Assembly: GCA_003176045.1 (NCBI GenBank) | Contig: PSRM01000098.1 | Coordinates: 1-60,468 of the forward strand | Length of the DNA stretch: 60,468 nt | Source of the DNA: Verrucomicrobiota bacterium | Lineage (GTDB): Bacteria; Verrucomicrobiota; Verrucomicrobiia; Limisphaerales; UBA8199 | Direction: 5' to 3' | Part shown: piece after piece, positions 19,504 through 29,089 of the stretch | Position numbering within the stretch: the first letter of the stretch is position 1 | Layout: the number at the start of each line of letters is the position of its first letter | The notes under the pieces: generated by a model | Database searches by the model: none | Told to the model about the DNA's origin: nothing | The model's input: the letters and a program-made list of their open reading frames with translations, nothing else | Translations under genes and position numbers: made by a program

Positions 19504-22120
19504 AGGCCTTTTTCTCGAACTCCAGCTCGCCATCGTGCGCGACGACTTTGATGCAGTCGCCGGGTTTGAATTCGCCGAGCAACAGTTTGTTCGCCAAGGG
19601 ATCGAGCAGGCGGTCCTGGATGGTGCGTTTGAGTGGGCGGGCGCCGAATTGAGGGTCGTAGCCTTCCTTGGCGATTAGCTGTCTGGCTGCGCGGTCCACT
19701 TCAAGACTAAGCTGTTGTTGGGCCAGACGTTTGTCGAGGCGGTTCAGTTGGATGTCCACAATGCGAGTGAGCTGTTTTTCGTCGAGGCTGTGGAAGATGA
19801 TGATATCGTCCACGCGGTTGAGGAATTCGGGCCGGAATTGGGCGCGAAGCTCGGTACGGACGAGCCGTTCCATCTCTGCGTGATCTGTTGTAGAGAGCTT
19901 TCCGGTGCTGTAATACTCCTGAATGATCGGAGAGCCGATGTTGCTGGTCATGATGATGATCGAGTTCTTGAAGTCCACAGTGCGGCCCTGGCCATCGGTC
20001 AAACGGCCATCGTCGAGGACCTGCAAGAGCACATTGAAAACGTCGTGGTGCGCTTTCTCGATTTCGTCAAAAAGTACGACGCTATAAGGCCGGCGTCGCA
20101 CCGCCTCACTTAACTGGCCGCCTTCCTCGAAGCCAATATAGCCGGGCGGCGCTCCGATCAGCCTGGCGACCGTGTGCTTCTCCATGTATTCACTCATGTC
20201 AATTCGGACCATGGCGTTCTCGTCATCAAACAGAAACTCGGCCAGTGCGCGAGCGGTTTCGGTTTTGCCTACTCCGGTGGGTCCCAGGAAAATGAATGAG
20301 CCGACTGGCCGGTTGGGGTCTTGCAGGCCACTGCGGGACCGGCGCACGGCGTTTGCAACGGCCTCAATGGCCTCCTTCTGGCCGATCACCCGCTGCTCCA
20401 GGCGCTCTTCCATTTTGACAAGTTTTTGCCGTTCGCTCTCCAACATGCGCGAGACGGGGATGCCAGTCCACGAAGCGACCACTTGGGCAACAGCCTCTTC
20501 GGTGACCTCCTGCTCAAGAATCCGTTGGCCCTCAGGCTTGTCGTGCAACGATTTCTCGGCCGCGGCGAGTTTCTTTTGGAGCTCGGGAATTTTGCCGTAC
20601 TGGATTTGTGCAGCCAGGTTGAGATCGTTGTGCCGCTGGGCCTGTTCGAGTTCGAGTTTGGCCTGCTCGATCTGGCTGTTAACGATGCTGACGGCATTGA
20701 TGGCGGCTTTTTCATTCTGCCACTGCGCTTTGAGCTGCCTGGATTTCTCCTTGAGATTGGCCAGGTCCCTCTCGATGTTTTTCAATCGTTGCCGGGAGGC
20801 CTCGTCTTTCTCTTTCTTTAAGGCATTTTGCTCGATCTCCAGTTGTTGGATCTGCCGCTCCAACTGATCAATCTCGGTGGGCATGGAATCAAGTTCCATC
20901 CTGAGCCGCGAGGCCGCCTCGTCAATCAGGTCAATCGCTTTGTCGGGCAGGAAACGATCAGTAATGTAGCGGTGCGAGAGGGTGGCAGCGGCGACCAGTG
21001 CGGCATCCTGGATACGCACACCGTGGTGGACTTCATAGCGCTCTTTCAGTCCGCGCAGGATTGCAATGGTGGCTTCAACACTCGGCTCCTGGATATAGAC
21101 GGGCTGGAACCGGCGTTCGAGAGCTGGGTCCTTCTCGATGTGCTTGCGGTACTCGTCCAGAGTGGTGGCGCCGATGGCTCGCAACTCGCCACGAGCCAGT
21201 TGCGGCTTCATGATATTGGCGGCGTCGGTTGCCCCCTCCGCGGCGCCGGCACCAACCAGCGTGTGCAGTTCGTCAATGAAAAGAATGATTTTGCCCTCAC
21301 TCGACACGATTTCCTTCAAGAAGGCCTTTAGGCGGTCCTCGAATTCTCCGCGGTATTTCGCTCCAGCGATCATCGAGCTTAGGTCCATTGCAACCAAGCG
21401 CTTATTTTTAAGCGTTTCGGGCACGTCACCGGCAACGATCCGCCGGGCCAGCCCTTCAGCGATGGCTGTTTTGCCTACGCCAGGCTCACCGATGAGCACT
21501 GGGTTGTTTTTCGTACGGCGGGTCAGGACCTGCATGACGCGACGGATTTCATCATCGCGACCGATGACCGGGTCAATTTTCCCCTGCCTCGCCAGGGCCG
21601 TGAGGTCGCGCCCATACTTTTCGAGCGCTTGAAATTTATCCTCGGGATTAGGATCGGTGACGCGTTGGTTTCCCCGCAGATCAGCCATCGCGCGCAGAAC
21701 CAGATCGCGTTTTAAACCATGGGCCTGGAAGATTTTTTTGAGGGATGGACTTGCCTCGTTTATGAGGCCGAGCAATAGGTGCTCGGTGCTGATATATTCG
21801 TCCTTGAGCTTTTGTGCTTCGGCTTGCGCTGCATCCAGGGATTTCTTGAGCTGCGCGCTCAGAAAAACATCGGCAGACGTGGTGCCTTGCACTTTATGGC
21901 GCCTGGCCAATTCACGTTCAAGGTCGGGCTTGAATTTTGCGGGTGGCGCGCCGAGTTTTTCCAGCAGGTCCGGAATAAGGCTCTCGGGCTGACTGATCAT
22001 GGCCAGCAATAGGTGCTCGCCATCCACTTCCTGATGCGAGTAATTGTGCGCGATGCGCTGGGCTTCCTGCAGCGCTTCCTGAGATTTGATGGTCAAACGG
22101 TCGAGTTGCATGTCCCTCAT
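19502..22120 (-). CDS. clpB: ATP-dependent disaggregase chaperone ClpB
   Basis: 872 aa, full length for ClpB. With DnaK it pulls proteins out of aggregates in the cytosol. An N-terminal Clp_N domain (two repeats, about 5-145) is followed by AAA1 with Walker A GEPGVGKT at 211-218 and Walker B FIDELHT. Then come the long coiled-coil middle domain (about 410-530) that separates ClpB from ClpA/C, and AAA2 with GPTGVGKT near 605 and LFDEIEKAH. The C-terminal D2-small domain is present. The start ATG at 22120 could be replaced by the ATG at 22111 (MQLDRLT). No CIRCE or other heat-shock operator was recognised upstream. The stop codon is supplied by a palindromic element. Confidence 0.97.
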   Translation of the reverse strand: MRDMQLDRLTIKSQEALQEAQRIAHNYSHQEVDGEHLLLAMISQPESLIPDLLEKLGAPPAKFKPDLERELARRHKVQGTTSADVFLSAQLKKSLDAAQAEAQKLKDEYISTEHLLLGLINEASPSLKKIFQAHGLKRDLVLRAMADLRGNQRVTDPNPEDKFQALEKYGRDLTALARQGKIDPVIGRDDEIRRVMQVLTRRTKNNPVLIGEPGVGKTAIAEGLARRIVAGDVPETLKNKRLVAMDLSSMIAGAKYRGEFEDRLKAFLKEIVSSEGKIILFIDELHTLVGAGAAEGATDAANIMKPQLARGELRAIGATTLDEYRKHIEKDPALERRFQPVYIQEPSVEATIAILRGLKERYEVHHGVRIQDAALVAAATLSHRYITDRFLPDKAIDLIDEAASRLRMELDSMPTEIDQLERQIQQLEIEQNALKKEKDEASRQRLKNIERDLANLKEKSRQLKAQWQNEKAAINAVSIVNSQIEQAKLELEQAQRHNDLNLAAQIQYGKIPELQKKLAAAEKSLHDKPEGQRILEQEVTEEAVAQVVASWTGIPVSRMLESERQKLVKMEERLEQRVIGQKEAIEAVANAVRRSRSGLQDPNRPVGSFIFLGPTGVGKTETARALAEFLFDDENAMVRIDMSEYMEKHTVARLIGAPPGYIGFEEGGQLSEAVRRRPYSVVLFDEIEKAHHDVFNVLLQVLDDGRLTDGQGRTVDFKNSIIIMTSNIGSPIIQEYYSTGKLSTTDHAEMERLVRTELRAQFRPEFLNRVDDIIIFHSLDEKQLTRIVDIQLNRLDKRLAQQQLSLEVDRAARQLIAKEGYDPQFGARPLKRTIQDRLLDPLANKLLLGEFKPGDCIKVVAHDGELEFEKKA

Positions 22121-22133
22121 TACTCATAATGCC

Positions 22134-22379
22134 TCACAGCGAGCAGTCAAGCGGTAGCAAGTGGTGCCAAGGCCACCCACAATAGCTAGCCGATCCTGCC
22201 AAGCTATCACTTGCCTTGCCAACGGCGTAGCGGCGAAAATCGTCATAGGACAAATCGGGCGCATGCGCCGAGTGAAGGGTTCGGAGCAACTCGAAGAATT
22301 GCTTCTCGGCCTTAATTACATCCTGGTGAAACTCCGAATACAACGCAACTAGCCTGGCAATCTGCGCTTCTGGAATCAC
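22134..22379 (-). CDS. Small hypothetical protein, translationally coupled
   Basis: 81 aa, not recognised. The N-terminal two thirds looks like an amphipathic helical protein (residues 6-35: ARLVALYSEFHQDVIKAEKQ). The start is GTG and overlaps the TGA of the upstream small gene by four bases (GTGA), typical of co-translated pairs. It ends 13 bp before the clpB start, so it may share the clpB transcript. The last 15 residues are Trp/His/Leu-rich and atypical. Confidence 0.5.
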   Translation of the reverse strand: MIPEAQIARLVALYSEFHQDVIKAEKQFFELLRTLHSAHAPDLSYDDFRRYAVGKASDSLAGSASYCGWPWHHLLPLDCSL

Positions 22380-22681
22380 GAGTGCAAATTCCGGCGCTTT
22401 TCAGCGGCGTTGCGATAATCCAGAATCCGGTCGTAGGAAGCCTTTGAGCCGGGGTGTGCAGCTTCGAGGCTCTTAACTTTATGCGCGCTTTCATCGCAAA
22501 TTGAGACCATTTTTGCCCAGATCGCAGCCGTACCCACCAGCGTTCGTTCGCGATGAGCCAGACCTTCGGCTTTTCGTGGCGCGCACGAAAGCGCGCCAGC
22601 GTCTTGGAGTGCGGCAGTCCTCTGCCGCTTTCGCATGTCGCTGGTGACCGACAGTTTATTGGCACCCGTCCAGGCACGCAC
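22376..22681 (-). CDS. Small hypothetical protein with a palindrome in its 5' part
   Basis: 101 aa from the most upstream ATG, not recognised. The C-terminal half (WAKMVSICDES ... DRILDYRNAAEKRRN) looks like a genuine charged helical protein. The N-terminal part is encoded over a palindromic unit (22598-22631, agcgtcttggagtgcggcag...) that also occurs at 31825-31860. The true start may therefore be the internal ATG at 22510, or the unit is another in-frame insertion. GTGA overlap with the next gene. Confidence 0.45.
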   Translation of the reverse strand: MRAWTGANKLSVTSDMRKRQRTAALQDAGALSCAPRKAEGLAHRERTLVGTAAIWAKMVSICDESAHKVKSLEAAHPGSKASYDRILDYRNAAEKRRNLHS

Positions 22682-22826
22682 CGAGTTGGGCCTTGACTGC
22701 GAACGCCGGGGAGCGTTGAATCCTGTTGCGGCAGGCGAGTTAAGAACGTGTCAAGCCACCGGACGAAGTTCGAAAATCCGACGCGCGTTGCCACGCCGAA
22801 CATCGTAAACCTTGGCTGCTACAGTT

Positions 22827-24314
22827 ATGGCGCATCGCACATATATCGCAATAGATCTGGGCGCTGAGAGTGGCCGGGTGATCGCTGGGCTTTGGAATGG
22901 GCACACAATTCGCCTGGAAGAAGTTCACCGGTTTGCTAATGGCCCGGTGTTACTCGCCGACTCATTGCGCTGGGACGTACTCCGACTTTGGAATGAGATT
23001 CAAAACGGTCTTTCGCTAGCCGCAAAGAAATTCGGCAAGAGCATAGTTTCGGTTGGGGCTGATACCTGGGGAGTGGATTATGTGCTGCTGGATAAGCGAG
23101 GTGAAATGCTCGGCCAGCCTTATGCTTACCGGGATTCTCGGACCAACGCCATAATGGAAAGGACTTTCAGGAAGGTTCCACGTTCGAGGATTTTCGCGCA
23201 GACGGGCTTGCAGTTCATGCAGTTCAACACTCTTTTCCAATTGTTGGCGCACAGGCAATCGGATCCGCAGATATTTGAAGTCGCCGACACACTGCTCTTC
23301 ATGCCGGATTTCATCCATTGGGCACTCTGCGGGTCGGAGGTGGCAGAGTTCACCATCGCCTCGACCTCACAATGCCTTCATCCCCTGAAGCGCAATTGGG
23401 CAGTTGGACTGCTAAAGGGGTTGGGGTTGCCCGAACGTATGTTTCCCAGGATTGTTCCACCCGGAACGAATCTCGGACAGTTGCGGCGCAATTTGTCAGA
23501 TAGGTTTGGACTTCGTGGAACGAAAGTGGTGGCGCCGCCCAGCCATGATACGGCTTCGGCGGTTGCCGGCGTTCCGACCTCGAACACGGGTAGGGCCAAT
23601 TGGGCCTACATCAGCTCAGGGACGTGGTCGTTGATGGGGGTCGAAGTCCAGAAAGCTTCTCTCTCGCAGCGCACGCTAGAGCTTAATCTGACCAACGAGG
23701 GCGGGCTGGATGGCACCTATCGGTTATTAAAGAACATCATGGGCCTTTGGCTGGTGCAACAGTGCAAACGCTCCTTCGATGCTATGGGGCGCAAACACGA
23801 TTATGCGCAGCTTGCGCGCATGGCTTCAAAAGCCGCTCCCTTGCGTTCCTTGGTAAACCCGGATCACCCCACTTTTCTTAATCCCCCCGATATGCCCAAA
23901 GCCATCCGCAGCTTCTGCACGAAAACGAATCAACCTGCGCCAAATACTCCCGGTGAATTGGTGCGCTGCGCCTATGAGAGCCTGGCGCTCAAATATAGGG
24001 TAGTGCTTGGCTGGCTCGAGGAGCTGACAGGGAATCGAATTGACGTAATTCACATTGTGGGCGGCGGTTCGCAAAGCGATCTGCTGAACCAATTCACGGC
24101 GGACGCGTGCCAGCGCCCTGTCATTAGTGGGCCCGTGGAAGCGACGGCGCTAGGAAATCTGCTCGTGCAGGTTCGGGCCAGCGGTGAACTGGGGTTCCTG
24201 GAGGAGATCCGCTTGGTTATTCGAGAATCCTGCAAACCGCAGGTCTGGAGTCCTGGGAAGGGAGAGCCATGGGATGCGGCAGCGGAGAGATTTCACAAAT
24301 TACACATTGGTTGA
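22827..24314 (+). CDS. rhaB: Rhamnulokinase-like sugar kinase (FGGY family)
   Basis: 495 aa from the ATG at 22827; the longer frame would begin with TTG at 22812. It phosphorylates L-rhamnulose to rhamnulose-1-phosphate with ATP in L-rhamnose catabolism. The FGGY N-terminal phosphate loop (YIAIDLGAESGRV) and the rhamnulokinase-typical blocks GADTWGVDYVLLD, PYAYRDSRT, HDTASAVAGVP, SSGTWSLMG and IVGGGSQSDLLNQ are present. Rhamnose isomerase and aldolase are not adjacent, but two sugar-isomerase-fold genes lie at 29.3-31.7 kb. The gene is divergent from the small-gene/clpB group. A role in degrading plant or algal polysaccharide fits the phylum (inference). Confidence 0.9.
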   Translation: MAHRTYIAIDLGAESGRVIAGLWNGHTIRLEEVHRFANGPVLLADSLRWDVLRLWNEIQNGLSLAAKKFGKSIVSVGADTWGVDYVLLDKRGEMLGQPYAYRDSRTNAIMERTFRKVPRSRIFAQTGLQFMQFNTLFQLLAHRQSDPQIFEVADTLLFMPDFIHWALCGSEVAEFTIASTSQCLHPLKRNWAVGLLKGLGLPERMFPRIVPPGTNLGQLRRNLSDRFGLRGTKVVAPPSHDTASAVAGVPTSNTGRANWAYISSGTWSLMGVEVQKASLSQRTLELNLTNEGGLDGTYRLLKNIMGLWLVQQCKRSFDAMGRKHDYAQLARMASKAAPLRSLVNPDHPTFLNPPDMPKAIRSFCTKTNQPAPNTPGELVRCAYESLALKYRVVLGWLEELTGNRIDVIHIVGGGSQSDLLNQFTADACQRPVISGPVEATALGNLLVQVRASGELGFLEEIRLVIRESCKPQVWSPGKGEPWDAAAERFHKLHIG

Positions 24315-24325
24315 AGTTTTTGAGT

Positions 24326-24352
24326 TGGATGTTGAACGTTGAACGTTGAATG
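24326..24352. repeat. gttgaac heptamer array
   Basis: Three to four tandem gttgaac/gttgaat units in the 54-bp gap between convergent rhaB and the amidase gene. Confidence 0.85.
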
Positions 24353-24368
24353 TTCGGCTGTTCTTCCC

Positions 24369-26747
24369 TTAAGGCAGGTATTCTGCCCGATAGAACATTG
24401 CCCCTGCCCCATTCGTATCCGTAAAAATGAACGGCGCATTATTCGTCTGCAAGAAACTCCAATCTACGAAATTGGTCGTGCCAAGAACAGCATAGCGGTA
24501 ACCAGGCACGCCGGTGACGCTCATTTGAAAGCGTCCGTTGGTCAGCCAAGTAGCCCCGGTCAACCCGGGTGTCGCGGTAGCATAGACCGTGAGGACAGCA
24601 TTGCTGCTGCTCGTGGACCCGGCCACGTTCGTCAAAATTGAAGAATATGTGCCCGCTTGCCCCATGGTTATGTTGTTCAGCACCAGGCTGGTTGCAGTAG
24701 CCGACGGAATGTTTGTGCTATAGAACCGCCACTGATACGCCGGCGTCGGGGTGCCGCTCCCGGCCACGGCCAGTGTCACCGTGTCCCCCACGACTGCGGT
24801 GTGGTTGGTCGGCTGGATTGTGACCACAGGAGCAGCAGTGAGTGGAACAACCTCTCCACTGCTCAGGATTTTCGCGCCATAATTGCCTGCGGGGAAGCCG
24901 GGCGGGTTGGAAAATTTGATCTGGGCAACTTGCCCTGAGCTCAGTCCCGAGCTGCTCGTTCCGAACATGATCATGCAAGCGCCGCCGCCGTTGATCGAGC
25001 CGGCCCAATTTGTGATGGTGAGAGTGGTCCCCGCAGTCCAGGTCAGCGCGCCGCTGGCAGCGTACTTAAGCGCGCCGGCGCCTGCACCAAGGTCAATCTG
25101 CGAGTTCGCGGTGAGCTGGAGGGTGCCCAGTTGCTGGTTGAAAGCGGCGGTCTGAAAAGTGCCGCCGGCGAGTGTCATGCTGAGCGTCGAGGCGATTTGA
25201 TTTGCGGCTCCCAGCAACAAAGTGCCGCCGCTGTTCACAACCACACTGCCGTTGGCAATCGCGGCAATGCCAGCGGTTTTGCTCAGCTTGAGCGTGCCGC
25301 CGGAGACCGTGGTGTTCCCGTTACCACTACCGTTGCCATAGGTGTTGGCGCTGGCGCCGCTAAGGACCAGGGTGCCTGGGCCCTTTTTGATAAGGCCGGC
25401 GCCGTTAGTGAGGACGCCTGAAAAAGTGGTCACGCTGTTGCTCACAACCAGGGTTCGCGCCGGGCCGCTGCTGGATCTCATGTCCACTGGACCACTGAAT
25501 GTAAGATTACCGCCCGCGCCAAATGTGAGGTTTGTGGCATACAGTATAAGGTAGCTCGAAAATGTGTGGGCCGTGCTGTCGGCGGAGGAGAGCGTCACCG
25601 GGTTATAGCCGTTCACATCCCCGACATGCAACGGCAGCCCGCCGAGCGCACTATTATTTCCTAATCCGAGTGAGCCTTGGTTGTGTGAAAAATAACCCGC
25701 GCCCGTGCTGGCCCCATTATACACCGCAAGCCCCGGGCCCCATTTGTCCGGAGAGCCGGAACCGCCAAGCGAACAATTGAATATGGCCGTGCAACCAGCA
25801 GCGACGTAGTTGCTGTAATAGGTGCCAAAACCAATGAAGTCCAACTCGCCGCCATTGAACGTGATGGTACCCTGATTAACGAGTAGATTGTTGACCGCAA
25901 TCTTGTTCGTCACCGTTACGGTAAAGGCGTTTGTTGCGCTCGAACCGGCGGAAAATATCGCCGTCTGAGTCGCCCACAATGCCGGCGGCCCGCTCCCGTT
26001 CGGATTGCTGTTCCAGTTGGTGGAACTTTGGTCCCAGGAGCCGCTTGGTGTACTGCCGGGTGCAGGCGCCACTCCATTCGGGGCCCAATAAACTCCGATG
26101 TTGGTATTCGCATTATTAAGCAAAGCCATGAAATGGTACCAGTCCCAATAGACACCGGGGTCAGTGTGGTTGTTGCACGTGGTATCGATTTGAGGCCAGT
26201 TCGTGGACATCCAGCTCGTCCAGGCCGGATTTTGCCATTCGCCATGGGCGATGATGTGCCAGCGGTCTTTCGTAATGTTGTACGTGCTGCACAGATGTTT
26301 CTGCAGCAAGGAGGAGGCCTGGTACATGGCTTCGCTGTACCAGGCAGGATTGCTCACGAAGCCTTCGTGTTCCGTGCCGAACATGTATGTGTTCCAACAA
26401 CTCACGTGCCAGGCCCAATCAAACTCACGCACCGACTGCGTAATGTCCCCGGCAGGTGGATCGGTGGGGGTATTCTCTCCAGGCCCGTTCTGAATTCCAT
26501 TCACCAGATAGTAAACGCTGGCGTCCACGTTGTACACACCGCTGCTATTGGTATCGCACCGGTCCAGATAGGCAACGCTGGCTTCGTAGTATCCCTCCAT
26601 GTCGTGAATGACACAGAAAGCGCGGGTGTTGCCCGACGTGTAGTACTTGACACACGCTGGCGGGGTCCACGTCGCGGGAGGGTAGTCGGGCTGGGCCAGA
26701 ACGCCGGCTGGAAGCAGGAGAAGCCACACCAGACCAGGTTTGGGCAT
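24369..26747 (-). CDS. Secreted amidase-like protein with beta-strand-repeat and Ig domains
   Basis: 792 aa from the ATG at 26747, chosen because a signal peptide follows at once (MPKPGLVWLLLLPAGVLAQ) and an AGAGG-like ribosome site precedes it. The upstream 37 codons lie in aatctta-type repeats. Residues about 30-210 match N-acetylmuramoyl-L-alanine amidase type 2 (T7-lysozyme-like zinc amidase): ligand-like His in CVIHDMEGYY, HEGFVSNPAW and NHTDPGVYWDWYHFM. Then come autotransporter-associated beta-strand repeats (GAGLIKKGPGTLVLSGA; TVSGGTLKLSKT, about 410-510), an Ig-like domain (about 620-700) and the C-terminal module FYRAEYLP. It could cleave peptidoglycan outside the cell; the combination with adhesin-type repeats is unusual. 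Confidence 0.85.
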   Translation of the reverse strand: MPKPGLVWLLLLPAGVLAQPDYPPATWTPPACVKYYTSGNTRAFCVIHDMEGYYEASVAYLDRCDTNSSGVYNVDASVYYLVNGIQNGPGENTPTDPPAGDITQSVREFDWAWHVSCWNTYMFGTEHEGFVSNPAWYSEAMYQASSLLQKHLCSTYNITKDRWHIIAHGEWQNPAWTSWMSTNWPQIDTTCNNHTDPGVYWDWYHFMALLNNANTNIGVYWAPNGVAPAPGSTPSGSWDQSSTNWNSNPNGSGPPALWATQTAIFSAGSSATNAFTVTVTNKIAVNNLLVNQGTITFNGGELDFIGFGTYYSNYVAAGCTAIFNCSLGGSGSPDKWGPGLAVYNGASTGAGYFSHNQGSLGLGNNSALGGLPLHVGDVNGYNPVTLSSADSTAHTFSSYLILYATNLTFGAGGNLTFSGPVDMRSSSGPARTLVVSNSVTTFSGVLTNGAGLIKKGPGTLVLSGASANTYGNGSGNGNTTVSGGTLKLSKTAGIAAIANGSVVVNSGGTLLLGAANQIASTLSMTLAGGTFQTAAFNQQLGTLQLTANSQIDLGAGAGALKYAASGALTWTAGTTLTITNWAGSINGGGACMIMFGTSSSGLSSGQVAQIKFSNPPGFPAGNYGAKILSSGEVVPLTAAPVVTIQPTNHTAVVGDTVTLAVAGSGTPTPAYQWRFYSTNIPSATATSLVLNNITMGQAGTYSSILTNVAGSTSSSNAVLTVYATATPGLTGATWLTNGRFQMSVTGVPGYRYAVLGTTNFVDWSFLQTNNAPFIFTDTNGAGAMFYRAEYLP

Positions 26748-26964
26748 CCAACCTCTTAATCTTAATCTTTCTCTTAATCTTAATCGCGGTCGTGTTGCCT
26801 GCTGCGTGACGCATGAGGCGTGATGCAGCCTCGGCAGGATGGTGGCGGGCTCAACCATGGCAGGATTTCGTCAGATATTGTGAAACACGAACCGCAGCAT
26901 CACATGTATAACCTGTCATCAGCCAAAATGTCAATGGTAGATTGCATCCTCAGAGCCGGGGCAG
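26748..26964. other. 5' region of the amidase gene with aatctta repeats
   Basis: Positions 26756-26785 hold cttaat/ctttct hexamer-like repeats. The rest is unremarkable up to the palindrome at 26965. I see no gene. Confidence 0.55.
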
Positions 26965-27140
26965 GGCCAGTGACAAAGTCCGCCGTTGTAGGGCAGGCTT
27001 TCCAGCCTGCCGGTTCAGGGGGGCCTTTCAGCCCCGTGAACCACGGCCTTTTAGGGGTCGCGGCGCTGGAAAGCGCCGCAATCCCCCTGAGCGCGCTGAG
27101 CGGGACTGGAAAGCCTGCCCTACAGACTTTGTCACTGGCC
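26965..27140. repeat. Palindromic element (tgtagggcaggctttcca family)
   Basis: Perfect inverted repeats nested: 26965-26980 with 27125-27140 (16 bp) and 26987-27004 with 27107-27124 (18 bp), plus inner hairpins built on gcggcgctggaaagcgccgc. Its left half recurs at 29085-29140. Confidence 0.92.
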
Positions 27141-27241
27141 TTGGGCCTTTTCGACCCGAAAGCGCCAAACGCACGGGAGTTTCAGCCGTTATCTTCCGTT
27201 TTTGACCCGACAAAAAAGTTAAAAAAGGTCAAAGAAAAGCA

Positions 27242-27270
27242 TTGACAAGTTCCAGCATTTTTCCTTTAAT
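27242..27270 (+). promoter_or_regulatory. Sigma-70-type promoter of the PEP-CTERM gene
   Basis: TTGACA at 27242-27247, a 17-bp spacer, then TTTAAT at 27265-27270, 32 bp upstream of the ATG at 27303. Consensus -35 and good -10 spacing make this the clearest promoter in the window. Confidence 0.7.
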
Positions 27271-27302
27271 CAACAAAACCCATTATTTTTGTGTTTAGAA
27301 TT

Positions 27303-28202
27303 ATGAACCTCCTCAAAGCATTCCTCAGCATTGTCGTTCTCCTTGCGCTCGGGCTGATCCAGGCCTATGGCCAGGTCTTGTTTTCCGACGGGTTCGAGGG
27401 CTACACAGCCGGCGGCAGTCCCTTGGACGCAAACACGGCCGGCCCTAACGCCGGACCCAATGGCGGCCCCGGCAACCCATGGTTCGGGCCCGCCCCGCCC
27501 AATCTCCGAGTTGTGGGCAGCGGAGGAGGTATCAGCAGCGGAGCCGCCCCGACCCATAGCGGCAACAACATGGTCACGGCCAGCGCACCCAGCGATTTCG
27601 ATCAGGATTGGATGAACATCTCCAGCCGACTCAACGGCGGCAACCCATTCTTTGGCAACGTCTCCTTGGATTGGTGGTTTTACGACCCAACCGGCCCCGG
27701 GAACAGCAATTATCGGGATTATGTCGCGCTGGCATATTACAATTCCGCCAACGGTACTGGCGGCCTCGACTACCCTCCTGCCAGTGGCGGGAATCTTAAC
27801 CCCGGTGGCGCGGCCACGCGCCTTTCTCTGGGCGCCTCCAATCCGACCGGATTCAATAACAATCAATACCAGGCGCGGATCCCTGGCGCCTCTGACGGAA
27901 CGGCCAGCGGACAGTGGTTTAACGTGGGCGTCCGTAGCATAGGCTGGCACGAAGGGACCATAGTTCTGGGCGCTCCGAACGGCGCTGCCACGACAGTCAG
28001 TTTCTACATTGACGGTGTAGATGTCCTGGATCATGCGATCATGGTCACCAGCGGCGTCAATACGATCGAGCTGAACGATGGTTTCGGCAGCACTGCAGCC
28101 AACTATGATGATGTGTCGCTCTCGGTTGTTCCTGAGCCGGGCATAGCCGCCCTCCTGCTCTGTGGCGGAATTGGCGCGATGGCTCTGCGCCGGCGCAAAT
28201 AA
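27303..28202 (+). CDS. PEP-CTERM sorting domain protein
   Basis: 299 aa from the ATG at 27303 (a GTG at 27291 is in frame but less likely). The signal peptide is residues about 2-23 (LLKAFLSIVVLLALGLIQAYG). The mature region is Gly/Asn/Pro-rich, with a concanavalin-like beta-sandwich look (GFEGYTAGGSPLDANT). The C-terminus has the full PEP-CTERM signal: VPEP, a hydrophobic helix and a terminal RRRK cluster, which an exosortase (not in this window) would process. It has its own promoter (27242-27270) and a rho-independent terminator (28225-28251), so it is a single-gene unit. The function of the mature domain is unknown; matrix or envelope placement is typical of the class. Confidence 0.9.
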   Translation: MNLLKAFLSIVVLLALGLIQAYGQVLFSDGFEGYTAGGSPLDANTAGPNAGPNGGPGNPWFGPAPPNLRVVGSGGGISSGAAPTHSGNNMVTASAPSDFDQDWMNISSRLNGGNPFFGNVSLDWWFYDPTGPGNSNYRDYVALAYYNSANGTGGLDYPPASGGNLNPGGAATRLSLGASNPTGFNNNQYQARIPGASDGTASGQWFNVGVRSIGWHEGTIVLGAPNGAATTVSFYIDGVDVLDHAIMVTSGVNTIELNDGFGSTAANYDDVSLSVVPEPGIAALLLCGGIGAMALRRRK

Positions 28203-28224
28203 ATTTCATCCTCAAGCTCCTCAG

Positions 28225-28251
28225 AGGCCGCTCGATTGAGCGGCCTTTTTT
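28225..28251 (+). terminator. Rho-independent terminator
   Basis: Perfect 9-bp stem (aggccgctc / gagcggcct), gatt loop and a run of six T, 23 bp after the PEP-CTERM gene stop. Confidence 0.92.
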
Positions 28252-28261
28252 GTATACGGTG

Positions 28262-28330
28262 TTGAACTTCGAACGTTCAAGATTCACCATTCAACCCACG
28301 TACGTGAAACGTGAAACGTGAAACGTGAAA
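28262..28330. repeat. gttgaac and acgtgaa heptamers upstream of thiD
   Basis: Degenerate gttgaac/gttcaag units (28260-28295), then four acgtgaa units (28301-28329). The last unit contains the GTG used as the thiD start. Confidence 0.85.
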
Positions 28331-29089
28331 GGCCTCCCAAAGAGCAGAGCGCGACCCGTCGCATTGACCATCGCTGGATCCGATAGCGGCGGGCAGGCGG
28401 GCATCCAGGCGGATCTCCGGACCTTTGGCTGTCTTGGCGTTCATGGGGTCTGCGTTATCACCGCCATAACGGCACAGAATCAGAAACATGTGCTTGGCAT
28501 CGAACCGTGCAGCACGCGCATCGTCAGGCGGCAGCTCCAGGCCGTGTTCGAGCAAGGACCAGTAAAGGCCATGAAGACGGGCATGTTGTATTCAGCGGCA
28601 TGCGTCCGGGCCGTTGCCAGCTTCTTGCGAAAACAACCGCGCCTGCCATTGATTGTTGACCCAGTGTTGATTTCGACCAGCGGCAGGCGGTTACTTGAAG
28701 CTTCAGCCTTAAGAGCATTGATCAGAGAACTGCTGCCGTTGGCTGCCCTCGTCACTCCGAATGTCCACGAAGCAGAAGTGCTGGCCGCAAAGCAGTTACG
28801 TACGCCCGAGGATCTGCGCATTGCGGTCCGAATTATCTATGAGCTCTTTGGCTGCGCGGTCCTGGTCAAGGGCGGCCATCTGAGCGGAATCCACGACGCC
28901 GTGGATATTTTTTACGATGGCCGCCAGGAGCTAATGTTAAGCGCGCCATTCGTGCGGGGACTCAAATTGCACGGGACGGGTTGCACTTACTCTGCTGCTA
29001 TTACCGCCTGGCTGGCCCGGGGGCTGTCACTTGCACAATCTGTCCAGCGCGCAAAACGATACATCACCGATATAATTTCCGGACTGTAG
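28325..29089 (+). CDS. thiD: Hydroxymethylpyrimidine / phosphomethylpyrimidine kinase
   Basis: 254 aa. It phosphorylates HMP and HMP-phosphate to HMP-PP in thiamine biosynthesis (ribokinase-like fold). The N-terminal ALTIAGSDSGGQAGIQADL, the KTGML segment and the C-terminal anion hole GLKLHGTGCTYSAAI are diagnostic. There is no ATG before this fold begins; the GTG at 28325 lies inside an acgtgaa heptamer repeat and is the best start. The stop TAG (29087-29089) is part of a palindromic half-element (29085-29140). No TPP riboswitch was recognised upstream and no other thi gene is adjacent. Confidence 0.92.
   Translation: MKGLPKSRARPVALTIAGSDSGGQAGIQADLRTFGCLGVHGVCVITAITAQNQKHVLGIEPCSTRIVRRQLQAVFEQGPVKAMKTGMLYSAACVRAVASFLRKQPRLPLIVDPVLISTSGRRLLEASALRALIRELLPLAALVTPNVHEAEVLAAKQLRTPEDLRIAVRIIYELFGCAVLVKGGHLSGIHDAVDIFYDGRQELMLSAPFVRGLKLHGTGCTYSAAITAWLARGLSLAQSVQRAKRYITDIISGL

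Noticed and set aside
22812..22826. TTG start for the rhamnulokinase
   Set aside because: An ATG five codons later sits at the usual distance from the phosphate-binding loop.
27270..28034. 254-codon minus-strand frame opposite the PEP-CTERM gene
   Set aside because: The plus strand has promoter, signal peptide, PEP-CTERM tail and terminator.
28262..28330. TPP riboswitch upstream of thiD
   Set aside because: The leader is made of heptamer repeats; the conserved THI-box motifs were not seen.
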